Below, piece after piece: positions 23,204 to 34,786 of a stretch of DNA of 64,000 nt. Each line of letters begins with the position of its first letter. Positions within the stretch are counted from its first letter, which is position 1. The position numbers and the translations under genes are program-made. The stretch is from assembly GCA_958295665.1 (NCBI GenBank), contig OY282558.1:314002092-314066091 (forward strand). Reading direction: 5' to 3'. The stretch comes from Tipula vernalis. Its lineage: Eukaryota > Arthropoda > Insecta > Diptera > Tipulidae. The notes under the pieces were generated by a model. The model did not search any database and was not told the origin of the DNA. It saw nothing but the letters and a program-made list of their open reading frames with translations.

Positions 23204-23755
23204 TGTAGCGACTCACAATATATTTCGTCTCTACAATATATTGTTCAATCAACGCACCCAAATGTAATTCAAAACCCATTCAAAGTTTGGTATCAATTCA
23301 ACCAACTCAACCATGCACCGCATTGCCTCACACCACAAGTAAACGCAGTCATTTTGTCCATACGACAACATCGGCGCAGAGCGCCAACCTCATAAACTAA
23401 AAAATAATGAAATAACAAAATAATTACGCGCCCATTTTTGGTTTATGTTGTTTTGGACTAGTTGGTATTTTTTCCTCTCCATGAAAACAACTCGCGTTCT
23501 TTTGACTTTTTAAGAAAACAATAAAGTAATCAGGTGGTGAAAAATAATTAAAAATAAAATAATCGTGTAAAATAATAATTGATGCCGAAAATTATATAAA
23601 ATTATAAACAATAAATTATAAATGATAATTAAACAAAAGTGTTGTGATTTCCTTCATTAGTGGAATAAGTGACGAGTGAAAATTACATTTTTCGAGGCTA
23701 AATAAAATCGTGTTGTATATTTAACCGGCGACATCATCAACATACAAACGCGATA
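23204..23755 (+). repeat. 5' LTR
   Basis: It begins TGTAGCGACT and ends CGCGATA. It differs from the 3' LTR by about three substitutions and one T-run indel. The LTR would hold the promoter and poly(A) signal. The GC-richer CATCGGCGCAGAGCGCCAAC segment (23369-23388) is inside it. Confidence 0.9.
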
Positions 23756-23757
23756 AT

Positions 23758-23777
23758 TGGTGACCGTCCGACATAGG
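23758..23777 (+). other. Putative primer binding site
   Basis: TGGTGACCGTCCGACATAGG starts 2 nt after the LTR. Gypsy PBSs begin with TGG, complementary to a tRNA CCA end. I cannot name the tRNA: it resembles, but does not match, the arginine-tRNA type (TGGCGACCGT). Confidence 0.6.
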
Positions 23778-25309
23778 ACACAGCAACCGCAATTGGATTG
23801 CAAGAAATAAACGCGAAAAGTGATATCGAAAAAACACAAAATTGGCATCTTCCATTTTGCAAAAACATCAATCACGCTATATATTTTTATATGTGCGAAA
23901 TAATACAACTTGGTACGGAATACCGTGCCAAGTAACAGGTACGTGGCGTTATTAAACAACATTTTTTTTATATATTAGAAAGAACAAAAATCTTGTTTTC
24001 AAGTTACTGCCGCAATATTTTTTTTATTAAATACATATAGAATAAATGGAGTCAGAGCAGCCGATTAATAACAGTTGGTCAATTCACAATTAATTAAGCC
24101 AGTGCAGTTAAAAAAAAAAATAAAAACTTGAAGCCAGACAATTCATATTAAAATTACACCTGCACAAAAATCACAACTGTAAATTAATGGTACGCCTACA
24201 CATAACGGTGTTCATAATCATCATTACCCTCATGAAACACACAACTGGGATACAAAATTAGTGTTTATGTTTTTATGGTTTTATTATAAACCCTAAAATA
24301 TTAAAAACCGACCAAAGGCAACGGGAGCCTACAAAAAAAAAAGAAACAAAATTTACAACAAGCGAACCAACAACAACAATCAGCGGAAAACTACAGCGGA
24401 GAACAACAGTAGCAGTAAAATCAGCTGAGTCAAACATATATTTTTTTTCTATAATTTTACAATATTTTTTTTTTATTTATTTACTAAATATCAAAATATT
24501 TTTTTTTTTTTTTTGCCCTCTCGAATTTTTAAATTTAAAATTTACAACGATTTATTAAACATCATTCAATTAATGCTAAATATTTAATATTCAAATTGTA
24601 CGACATATATTGAGATTTAAAATTTTATTTACTAAATATCAGAATAAGGGTTGAAAATTATTATTATTAAATTAAATTATTATCATTAAATTAACGCTGT
24701 AAATTTTTCACCACACTGTCGGTAGTTGCAGTAATTTCACCGCATACATTAATTTGATCATTCAAACATTCAATTTTAATCGTTAAAATTCGCAGTGACA
24801 TTTTGTTTTCTGGATTTATTTATTTTTTTTTCTATATTCTGAATTTCTACATTAAATTTATAAATTTAATTTTAATATTCAGGTTCGAATAATATCAAAC
24901 ACGGCGTGGCGTGACCCACGACAATTTTTTTTTCGTTTGTCTCAAAGGATCTTTTTCTGTCCTTTATTTTTTTTCCGCAACATTTACGCGATTATTATCA
25001 TTATTTCTCAGTCCTCAATTTAACATTTCAGCGAGCCCCCCCAATTGAGGAGCCGTAATTTGGACTACCCAATTCGGGGGTATCTCGTCCTATATATACA
25101 AACCAGGGCCAGAGAATACACGGTAACCATTCCGAATATCGAATATTTCAAACATTCATATTTTTAAAAAAAATACTTTGAAAACAAAACACTCTCGGTC
25201 CCTGCCGGAACACGTAGGTAGTCCCAACCCACAACTTCAATAGCTAGTATTGGGACGAACCGTGCGCCGTTCATTAGACACAAGGCAAGCAACTCATTGA
25301 TAAGCAATA
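23778..25309 (+). other. Long gypsy leader with GC-rich hairpins near its end
   Basis: A 1.5-kb untranslated leader, very AT-rich until about 25020. Near gag two stems can be formed: CCCCCCAATT/AATTCGGGGG (25036-25046 with 25071-25080, one mismatch) and GTCCCAA/TTGGGAC (25221-25227 with 25250-25256, perfect). In retroelements such stems serve packaging, dimerisation or translation; here that is inference. Confidence 0.5.
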
Positions 25310-26239
25310 ATGGCAACCAAACCAGAGAACCTTAAAGGGCATAACTCGACCAGCACAAGCCAAGACAATAGCGAAACTACAAATATTCAACAACATGTTG
25401 AATCAACGCACGTCAGGCTAAACACATTTTGGCTAGAGAACCCTACAAACTGGTTTAATACAACCGAAATCATATTCGGTTTGTCAGAAATCACGAACGA
25501 CAACAAAAAGTTTGCTTACGTCTTGTCAGCGTTGCCACCACAAGCAAGTGTGCATATTTCCGATCTGCTTGCCAACCCGCCTTTGACAAATAAATACGTT
25601 ACATTAAAACAAACGCTAATAGACCGTCTAGCACCATCTACCGAGCGAAAACTCGAGCAATTGCTAAGTGGACAGGATATGGGCGACCAACGTCCTACCG
25701 AAATCTTGCGCCACATTCAAATGCTAGCAGGCGGTCAACTCACTGACCAAGTTTTAAAGCAACTCTGGATTAGAAAATTACCAGAGGTAATAAGAATAGC
25801 AATGGTTGGTCAGGCGGATAATAGTAGACTAGGCGACATAGCCAAAATAGCAGATAAAATGCACGAGGCAATCAATCCAAAATTATCCATTTCGGCAGTT
25901 AGTGGCCCATCGACTTCCACACAACGCACTAGCGATATCCAATATCGACCACCCTTAAATCAGAGTTCAAATACCGGCAGCTCGCTTGAAGCCAGGTTAT
26001 CACGATTGGAAAATCGATTTAACCAGGCGTTCAATAATCGACGCGGCCGGTCAAGGGGTCGATCATCATCGAGATCAGGCAGGCAAAATAGCCACAGCCC
26101 AAACAGCAAATATCCAACATGCTGGTACCATCATAGATGGGGCAAACAAGCTAAGAAATGCATCAAGCCATGTGATTTCGGGCAACAAACCGAAACCATG
26201 CAAGTTGATGTTCCAAAAAACCCATCGCAAATCGGGTAG
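25310..26239 (+). CDS. Gypsy gag (309 aa)
   Basis: Gag makes the capsid and nucleocapsid of the virus-like particle. The frame begins at the first ATG after the leader. The capsid-like part spans residues 35-190 ('[16 protein letters not shown]', '[10 protein letters not shown]' and '[19 protein letters not shown]' are typical of arthropod gypsy gags). An Arg/Ser-rich nucleocapsid follows at about 245-262 ('[14 protein letters not shown]'). One variant zinc knuckle, [18 protein letters not shown], lies near 272-289. The stop TAG is at 26237-26239. The slippery heptamer at 26215-26221 lies six codons before the stop, so most ribosomes should make gag alone and a minority gag-pol. Confidence 0.92.
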   Translation: MATKPENLKGHNSTSTSQDNSETTNIQQHVESTHVRLNTFWLENPTNWFNTTEIIFGLSEITNDNKKFAYVLSALPPQASVHISDLLANPPLTNKYVTLKQTLIDRLAPSTERKLEQLLSGQDMGDQRPTEILRHIQMLAGGQLTDQVLKQLWIRKLPEVIRIAMVGQADNSRLGDIAKIADKMHEAINPKLSISAVSGPSTSTQRTSDIQYRPPLNQSSNTGSSLEARLSRLENRFNQAFNNRRGRSRGRSSSRSGRQNSHSPNSKYPTCWYHHRWGKQAKKCIKPCDFGQQTETMQVDVPKNPSQIG

Positions 26240-26276
26240 AGTCGGCCACTAACCACACCCAATCAAATTGCCGACT
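26215..26276 (+). promoter_or_regulatory. Probable -1 ribosomal frameshift signal between gag and pol
   Basis: A AAA AAC (26215-26221) is in the gag reading frame as codons CCA AAA AAC. This is the canonical X XXY YYZ slippery heptamer. Slipping back one base enters the pol frame, which is open from here through the protease. Downstream, AGTCGGC (26240-26246) pairs perfectly with GCCGACT (26270-26276). The spacer of 18 nt is longer than the usual 5-9, so the true stimulator may be another fold or include a pseudoknot. Heptamer phase and pol frame are seen; the activity is inferred. Confidence 0.8.
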
Positions 26277-29200
26277 AATTTTACATGACCAAAACTCTAA
26301 ATTGAATTTCTTAATTGATACTGGCGCTGACCTTTCGGTCATTCCAGTCGCGATTTTTCGTAAATCCATAATTCCTAATACGAAAAATCCTGATCTAGTC
26401 TTATCGGCAGCTAATGGTTCCGGCATTAATACTTATGGAACCAAGCTTCTCCGAATTTATATCGGACTTAGACGAACCTTCACCCATGCATTCATTATTG
26501 CTGATGTGAATCGTCCGATCATCGGAGCCGATTTTCTGGCAAAATTTGGGTTACTTGTCGATCTACGTAGTAGGCGGCTGGTTGATTCAGCGACACAGCT
26601 GTCAATCAATGCCTTCATGGTGCAAACCACCACACCTACACCAATTCATTATGCAATCGACAACGGCTACGGAAAATTACTCAAACAATTTCCGTCTTTA
26701 ACAGCCGAGCCAAACTACAACACGCCAGTCAAACATAACGTGGTACACCATATAGTCACGGAAGGCCATCTTCCGGTATCACGACCTCGTAGGCTAGATC
26801 AAGTGCGTCATAAAGCAGCGCTTACAGAATTCCAACATATGGTGGAATTAGGGATTTGCCGAACATCGTCATCTCCCGTCTCATGTCCGCTTCACATGGT
26901 GAAAAAGAAAGATCACGATTGGAGACCATGTGGGGATTATCGCAGACTTAACACGGTCACAACACCTGACCGCTATCCGATACCCCACGTTCAAAATTTC
27001 TCCATGCAATTACATGGTTGCAAAATTTTCTCGAAAATCGATCTGGTCAGAGCATACCATCTCATTCCCGTAGCACCTGAAGACGTTCATAAAACGGCAA
27101 TTACTACACCGTTTGGCCTGTTCGAATTCACACGAATGCCATTCGGATTACGCAATGCCGCTCAAACGTTTCAGCGTTTCATGAACGAAGTAGTTCGTGA
27201 ACTTGATTTCGTATTCGTCTACATTGACGACATACTTGTGGCATCGAAATCTGAGGAAGAACACAAACTGCACTTAAACCAACTATTCAAAAAGTTAGTG
27301 GAGTTTGACGTACACATCAAGACCGCCAAATGCGTATTTGGAGTAACAACTCTTGACTTTCTCAGCCACAAAATTACTCCCGATGGTATACTGCCATCGG
27401 ACGAACGAATCAAGGCAATTGCCGAATTCCCAGCTCCGCAAACAATCAAACATATTCAGCGTTTTGTCGGCATGATAAATTATTATCACCGATTTATACC
27501 TAAACTCGCTGATATTTTGGCACCTATTCATAACCACTTGGCAGATTTAAACAAAATGCCCAAGACAGCCAAGAACTTCACTTGGCCTGACGAATGCCAA
27601 CACGCATTCACGTCATTAAAATCTGAATTAGCCAAAATAACACTCCTCGCGCATCCACTGAGCGACTCAAAGCTCAGCATTACAACGGATGCGTCGAACA
27701 CTGCAGTCGGAGCAGTTTTGCAACAATGCGAGAACAATCAATGGGAACCCTTGGGATTTTATTCCAAGAAATTATCGGATGCCGAAAAGAAATATTCCGC
27801 ATTCGATAGGGAATTACTCGCAATATATCAGGCAGTTAAACACTTCCGATATTTTGTCGAGGGTCGTGAGTTTACAATTTACACCGACCATAAGCCTCTG
27901 ACTAGAGCAATTCAGTCCAAAACTGAACGTAATCCAAGGCAAGCAAGACACTTGGATTACATAAGTCAATTCACCACCGACATCCAGCATGTGCAAGGTA
28001 AAGATAATGTGGTCGCGGATACACTTTCTCGCACCACAGACAACGAAATGGCCACAGTCGAGACTCACTTCGACTATCAAAAAATAATTAAGGCACAAAA
28101 ACATGACTTAGAACTTCAGAATTTACTTTCTGGTTCCAGACGTCCCACTAGCACATCTTATAAGCTAGAGCTTTTTAAATTGCCAGGCCTAGAAGTATAT
28201 TGCGAAATATCAACGGGAAATAATCGCCCGTACATCGCAGAACCACTACGTCGAACTATCTTCGACACATTACACAATATTTCACATCCTGGTGTCCGTG
28301 CTACTCGAAAATTGATTACAGCTCGTTACTTTTGGCCTAGTATAACCAAGGACGTAACCCAGTGGGCGAACTCCTGCTTATCCTGCCAAAAATCTAAAGT
28401 ACAACGTCATACAATTTCACCTCACGGACAATTTGAGATTCCACCTGGTCGATTTGAACACATCCATATAGATATAGTAGGACCACTTCCTCCATCTAAT
28501 GGATATCAATACCTTCTCACCTGTGTCGATCGCTTCACCCGATGGCCCGAAGCATACTGCATGACCAACATGTCAGCTGCAACCATTGCCACCACATTCG
28601 TTAACAATTACGTATCTCGATTCGGCGTGCCCCTTCATATAACAACTGATCAGGGAACGCAATTTGAGTCAAAACTTTTCACAGAGTTAACAAAACTCCT
28701 CGGCTCACAACGAATACGTACAACGGCTTATCATCCACAAGCCAATGGCATGGTCGAACGCTTCCATCGACAGCTCAAGGCTGCTCTCATGGCCCGGGGA
28801 AACACAATTAATTGGAGCTCGGAGATTCCTATCGTTCTACTAGGGATCCGAGCAACAGTAAAGGAAGATCTGAAGTGCTCACCAGCCGAAATGGTTTACG
28901 GGCAACCAATCAAGTTACCCGGTGAGTTCTTCGTCAAAAATCCTCCTTTACCATTACCAACTGAAGACACAGTCGTCGACCAACTGCGACAAACCATGCA
29001 ACACCTTGTCCCAACTTCGCCACGTTCTAGTAAACAAGATAATATCTTTGTCCCTAAATCACTGGACAATTGAGATTTTGTTTTCATTCGAACAGACAAG
29101 GTTCGCACGGGTCTCTCTCCTCCTTATGAAGGCCCATACAAAGTTATACGCCGCCTTCGCAAACAATTCACGGTTTCAATTAATGGTAAAAACCATACCA

Positions 29201-29298
29201 TTTCAATTGACAGAATCAAACCGGCGTACGGCATACTCAATTCACCTGATCAAATATCAGGCATTCGCAAACAAAAAGCCGTACACTTTGCCGAATAG
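26222..29298 (+). CDS. Gypsy pol: protease, reverse transcriptase, RNase H, integrase; one in-frame TGA
   Basis: The -1 frame is open from the slippery site. Positions below count from codon 26302. Protease: '[13 protein letters not shown]' at 3-15. Reverse transcriptase: '[11 protein letters not shown]' at 245, '[12 protein letters not shown]' at 279 and catalytic YIDD at 307-310. RNase H: TDAS (Asp463), Glu504, TDH (Asp529). Integrase: HHCC zinc finger His658/His662/Cys692/Cys695 and DDE residues Asp724, Asp783 and Glu819 ('[13 protein letters not shown]'). A TGA at 29071-29073 interrupts the frame. The same frame runs on 75 codons to the stop at 29296-29298 and includes the C-terminal '[12 protein letters not shown]' (GPY/F) module. 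The stop is either a recent nonsense mutation or a sequencing error. All catalytic residues lie before it. Confidence 0.93.
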
Positions 29299-29340
29299 AT
29301 CAAAGTCTCAAGAAGGGGATATTCACTTGCGGGGGAGTCC
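29299..29340 (+). other. Polypurine-tract region
   Basis: AGAAGGGGAT and GCGGGGGAG lie within the 42 bp before the 3' LTR. Purine runs next to the LTR prime plus-strand cDNA synthesis in this class; which run is used is not certain. Confidence 0.6.
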
Positions 29341-29891
29341 TGTAGCGACTCACAATATATTTCGTCTCTACAATATATTGTTCAATCAACGCACCCAAAT
29401 GTAATTCAAAACCCATTCAAAGTTTGGTATCAATTCAACCAACTCAACCATGCACCGCATTGCCTCACACCACAAGTAAACGCAGTCATTTTGTCCATAC
29501 GACAACATCGGCGCAGAGCGCCAACCTCATAAACTAAAAAATAATGAAATAACAAAATAATTACGCGCCCATTTTTGGTTTATATTGTTTTGGACTAGTT
29601 GGTATTTTTTCCTCTCCATGAAAACAACTCGCGTTCTTTTGACTTTTAAGAAAACAATAAAGTAATCAGGTGGTGAAAAATAATTAAAAATAAAATAATC
29701 GTGTAAAATAATAATTGATACCGAAAATTATATAAAATTATAAACAATAAATTATAAATGATAATTAAACAAAAGTGTTGTGATTTCCTTCATTAGTGGA
29801 ATAAGTGACGAGTGAAAATTACATTTTTCGAGGCTAAATAAAATCGTGTTGTATATTTAACCGGCGACATCATCAACATACAACCGCGATA
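29341..29891 (+). repeat. 3' LTR
   Basis: 551 bp, starting TGTAGCGACT, about 99 percent identical by eye to the 5' LTR. Confidence 0.92.
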
Positions 29892-29895
29892 GATT
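29892..29895 (+). repeat. Gypsy element target-site duplication, right
   Basis: GATT, matching 23200-23203. Confidence 0.6.
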
Positions 29896-30049
29896 TCACC
29901 TGTATTTAAATCTGGCGGTGATAAAAATTCAATGTTTCATCCATTTCGATTTTTTTTTGAGTGTGAGTGGTTACCGCAAATAGTAAATTTGACAAATATG
30001 GAACATTTGAGGAACATTCATTGGTTCGTTTGAATGTTGGATCGCCTTT

Positions 30050-31000
30050 TTTTCTGGATCTGCTCGTAAACCATCAGCTCTAGAACTATGTCGCCTAATT
30101 AATATGGCCTTCGTCCAATTTAACTCCACAATATTGATTGATTGATAGGAGTATACGACCAAGCCTAAAATTATTTTGTGGACGACGCCGGAACCACCGT
30201 TCACCCATTACAGATAACAAAACTGAAAGACACGAAAGTATTGTTAATATTATAGACTTGACTCGGTTACAGACAGCTTTGTAGTCAATAGCTAGTTAAA
30301 CTGTCAGTACAATTTATTGTAAACTAATTAGCGAAATACATGCATTAATACTCGCAGCAAGGAACCAACTAGTTGAAACAATCTACATGCTGGGCCAACA
30401 TTAATGATGGCCACTATTCGACATAAGTATTGGAATGGTTGCAGAAATTTAATCATAAAGATTATGCACAGCTGTGTGAAATGCATAAAGTACGAAGGGA
30501 ATGTAGACCGTCCCATAAAGCTTGAGTGGATTACGCGGGTTCTGGTCAAAATTATTCGGTGAGAGGCAGGGTATGGCTAGCCACTAAAGCTGTGCTCATC
30601 AAGGTTTTTTCCAACCTTACCACTAAAGCCTACATTGCCGGGCTTCAAACACTTGTGGCTCATAGAGAAACATGCTGCGATAATGGAACTAACTTCATTG
30701 GGGCTAGAAACCACTTAAATGAGTTCTTAAATTTTTTAAAACAAAATGCTAATATTCTTCCTAATTTTGTATTGTCAGATCAAACAAAATTCAAATTTAT
30801 TTCACCGAGATCACTACATTTCGGCGGGCAGTGCCAAGCTGCAGTTAAAAGTGCGAATTACTACTTAAGAATAGCAATAGACGGTCATTTACTTACAATA
30901 GAAGCGATGATAATACTGTTAACCCAGCATATATGGAACAGGTGGCACTTGTATTATATATGTAGCGGTTCATCCAATTCACGTTACACATATTGAACCA
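30050..31000 (+). pseudogene. BEL/Pao pol relic 2 (RNase H fragment and integrase)
   Basis: A fragment like the RNase H 'ALELCRLI' segment lies near 30070-30110. The integrase zinc-finger region is near 30460-30500 (Cys residues in 'SCVKCIKYEG'). The catalytic core then lies mostly in one 156-codon open frame (30526-30996): 'DYAGSGQNYSVRGR', 'TTKAYIAGLQTLVAHR', 'CDNGTNFIGA' (second catalytic Asp) and 'HFGGQCQAAVKSANYYL'. In that last block the catalytic Glu of 'GGxxEAAVKSAK' is replaced by Gln. Other parts are broken by stops. It has no recognisable LTR and starts just beyond the young gypsy element. It is less decayed than relic 1 but dead. Confidence 0.8.
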
Positions 31001-31189
31001 CAACATGATTCATAGCGTTCAATGCGCATTATGTATCTCACGTCGGCTGAACTCACTCCTCGCGAAAAAAAAACACACGACGTGATGACGAACACGAAAC
31101 CAAATAATAATTATTTTTTTCAACGAAGATAAATAATAATATGAATAAATTTTGTAAAAAAATTAACAAATTAATGGCCAGCCATCAAT

Positions 31190-31509
31190 GAAATCACCAA
31201 ATCAACCATTAATCGACCTTCAAATAAATCCTTAACCTTAATACCCTAACTGAACAACTCAGACCCCAATGTAAGCTAACTCAATCCTAATTCTATGACA
31301 ACTCAACCTAGCTCGACCCAACTATCAGCCCTTTGCTCTACTTCACACTTATTTTCCAACCCAACCCCGAAATTAACTCGATTCGAAAGCAACATACGTA
31401 TATGAAATTAACTCAATTTAAACTCCCATAAAACTTGAAACTCGAGCTCAAATTGATCCCTAACCGAACCTTTCACTCAAATAAAACTTAATTTCAACTC
31501 AAAGCCTAC
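31190..31509 (+). repeat. Degenerate AACTCAA-rich repeat block
   Basis: Loosely periodic ...AACTCAAnCC... words. The block is the reverse complement of 59740-60010 in sequence and order (for example ATTAACTCGATTCGAAAGC here, GCTTTCGAATCGAGTTAAT there). A shorter related block lies at 35600-35790. Confidence 0.65.
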
Positions 31510-31932
31510 TCACCATCATACCATAATAGCAACGATTATTCATACCGGCATACGTATCGTCTTACTATTATAACCTTTAACCATAATTTCATCATACCAT
31601 TATTCCATTATAACATCATACCATCATGACACTGTACCATTAAAACATCATACAGTCACACCATCGTACCATAGTGTCGTCGCACCATCCCACTATCATA
31701 CCATGATGTATACCTTGCAATCAAGCCACCACAACTTCATATAATCAAACCACCATATCATCATAACATCGTACCATCATACAATCATGTAAACATACTA
31801 ATATACAATCATAACATCATACCACAACACCATTATTTCCTCATACTATCACACTATCATTCTAGAATAAATACAGTCATACCATTGTACGTTGTATTAT
31901 ATATACAACCATACATACACACCATCAAATCG
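31510..31932 (+). repeat. Degenerate CATCATACCA minisatellite
   Basis: Variants of CATCATACCATTA / CATCATACCATCAT about every 8-12 bp, running straight into the perfect hexamer array. The same motif in reverse complement (TGATGGTATGATGG) makes up 36965-37500 and 59650-59745. It looks like an ancestral, decayed edge of the hexamer array. Confidence 0.7.
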
Positions 31933-34718
31933 TCACCATCACCATCACCATCACCATCACCATCACCATCACCATCACCATCACCATCACCATCACCATC
32001 ACCATCACCATCACCATCACCATCACCATCACCATCACCATCACCATCACCATCACCATCACCATCACCATCACCATCACCATCACCATCACCATCACCA
32101 TCACCATCACCATCACCATCACCATCACCATCACCATCACCATCACCATCACCATCACCATCACCATCACCATCACCATCACCATCACCATCACCATCAC
32201 CATCACCATCACCATCACCATCACCATCACCATCACCATCACCATCACCATCACCATCACCATCACCATCACCATCACCATCACCATCACCATCACCATC
32301 ACCATCACCATCACCATCACCATCACCATCACCATCACCATCACCATCACCATCACCATCACCATCACCATCACCATCACCATCACCATCACCATCACCA
32401 TCACCATCACCATCACCATCACCATCACCATCACCATCACCATCACCATCACCATCACCATCACCATCACCATCACCATCACCATCACCATCACCATCAC
32501 CATCACCATCACCATCACCATCACCATCACCATCACCATCACCATCACCATCACCATCACCATCACCATCACCATCACCATCACCATCACCATCACCATC
32601 ACCATCACCATCACCACCATCACCATCACCATCACCATCACCATCACCATCACCATCACCATCACCATCACCATCACCATCACCATCACCATCACCATCA
32701 CCATCACCATCACCATCACCATCACCATCACCATCACCATCACCATCACCATCACCATCACCATCACCATCACCATCACCATCACCATCACCATCACCAT
32801 CACCATCACCATCACCATCACCATCACCATCACCATCACCATCACCATCACCATCACCATCACCATCACCATCACCATCACCATCACCATCACCATCACC
32901 ATCACCATCACCATCACCATCACCATCACCATCACCATCACCATCACCATCACCATCACCATCACCATCACCATCACCATCACCATCACCATCACCATCA
33001 CCATCACCATCACCATCACCATCACCATCACCATCACCATCACCATCACCATCACCATCACCATCACCATCACCATCACCATCACCATCACCATCACCAT
33101 CACCATCACCATCACCATCACCATCACCATCACCATCACCATCACCATCACCATCACCATCACCATCACCATCACCATCACCATCACCATCACCATCACC
33201 ATCACCATCACCATCACCATCACCATCACCATCACCATCACCATCACCATCACCATCACCATCACCATCACCATCACCATCACCATCACCATCACCATCA
33301 CCATCACCATCACCATCACCATCACCATCACCATCACCATCACCATCACCATCACCATCACCATCACCATCACCATCACCATCACCATCACCATCACCAT
33401 CACCATCACCATCACCATCACCATCACCATCACCATCACCATCACCATCACCATCACCATCACCATCACCATCACCATCACCATCACCATCACCATCACC
33501 ATCACCATCACCATCACCATCACCATCACCATCACCATCACCATCACCATCACCATCACCATCACCATCACCATCACCATCACCATCACCATCACCATCA
33601 CCATCACCATCACCATCACCATCACCATCACCATCACCATCACCATCACCATCACCATCACCATCACCATCACCATCACCATCACCATCACCATCACCAT
33701 CACCATCACCATCACCATCACCATCACCATCACCATCACCATCACCATCACCATCACCATCACCATCACCATCACCATCACCATCACCATCACCATCACC
33801 ATCACCATCACCATCACCATCACCATCACCATCACCATCACCATCACCATCACCATCACCATCACCATCACCATCACCATCACCATCACCATCACCATCA
33901 CCATCACCATCACCATCACCATCACCATCACCATCACCATCACCATCACCATCACCATCACCATCACCATCACCATCACCATCACCATCACCATCACCAT
34001 CACCATCACCATCACCATCACCATCACCATCACCATCACCATCACCATCACCATCACCATCACCATCACCATCACCATCACCATCACCATCACCATCACC
34101 ATCACCATCACCATCACCATCACCATCACCATCACCATCACCATCACCATCACCATCACCATCACCATCACCATCACCATCACCATCACCATCACCATCA
34201 CCATCACCATCACCATCACCATCACCATCACCATCACCATCACCATCACCATCACCATCACCATCACCATCACCATCACCATCACCATCACCATCACCAT
34301 CACCATCACCATCACCATCACCATCACCATCACCATCACCATCACCATCACCATCACCATCACCATCACCATCACCATCACCATCACCATCACCATCACC
34401 ATCACCATCACCATCACCATCACCATCACCATCACCATCACCATCACCATCACCATCACCATCACCATCACCATCACCATCACCATCACCATCACCATCA
34501 CCATCACCATCACCATCACCATCACCATCAACATCACCATCACCATCACCATCACCATCACCATCACCATCACCATCACCATCACCATCACCATCACCAT
34601 CACCATCACCATCACCATCACCATCACCATCACCATCACCATCACCATCACCATCACCATCACCATCATAATCACCATCATCATCACCATAACCATCACC
34701 ATCACCATCACCATCACC
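31933..34718 (+). repeat. Giant hexanucleotide array (CACCAT)n
   Basis: About 456 copies of the hexamer over 2.74 kb (31933-34668) are almost perfect. I see one 3-bp phase shift near 32612 (CACCACCAT) and one C-to-A change near 34531. A degenerate edge follows to 34718 (CATCATAATCACCATCAT). Because the unit is a multiple of three without stop codons, it yields long frames of Ser-Pro, His or Met-Val repeats on both strands; these are artefacts of the repeat. Such uniformity implies recent expansion or strong homogenisation. The minus strand has regularly spaced GG dinucleotides (GGTGAT). True length is hard to assemble, so the copy number may be a minimum. Confidence 0.97.
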
Positions 34719-34786
34719 CAGATTAAAGAAATATTAACCAATTTTTGTATATGCTGGTTTGAATGAGGTTAAGTTAAGGGTCAATT

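Larger units (their letters stand above)
23204..29891 (+). mobile_element. Complete young Ty3/gypsy-class LTR retrotransposon
   Basis: This 6688-bp element has near-identical LTRs (552 and 551 bp), a 4-bp target duplication, a primer-binding-site-like sequence, a 1.5-kb AT-rich leader, gag, a -1-frame pol, and a purine tract before the 3' LTR. Gene order PR-RT-RNase H-IN within pol identifies the gypsy class. No envelope-like frame lies between pol and the 3' LTR, so it is a plain retrotransposon. Only a few differences separate the LTRs, so insertion was recent. The one visible lesion is a TGA near the end of pol. Confidence 0.93.

Noticed and set aside
29341..31000. Envelope gene of an errantivirus-type gypsy element
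   Set aside because: The region between pol and the 3' LTR is only about 40 bp, and the reading frames beyond the LTR are BEL/Pao integrase.
31933..34718. Telomeric repeat array
   Set aside because: The unit is not TTAGG-like and flies maintain telomeres by retrotransposons; both flanks are ordinary interspersed repeats.
31885..34741. Open frames of over 900 codons (poly-His, Ser-Pro, Met-Val) on both strands
   Set aside because: They are products of the hexamer repeat, whose unit is a multiple of three and lacks stop codons; there is no other coding sign.
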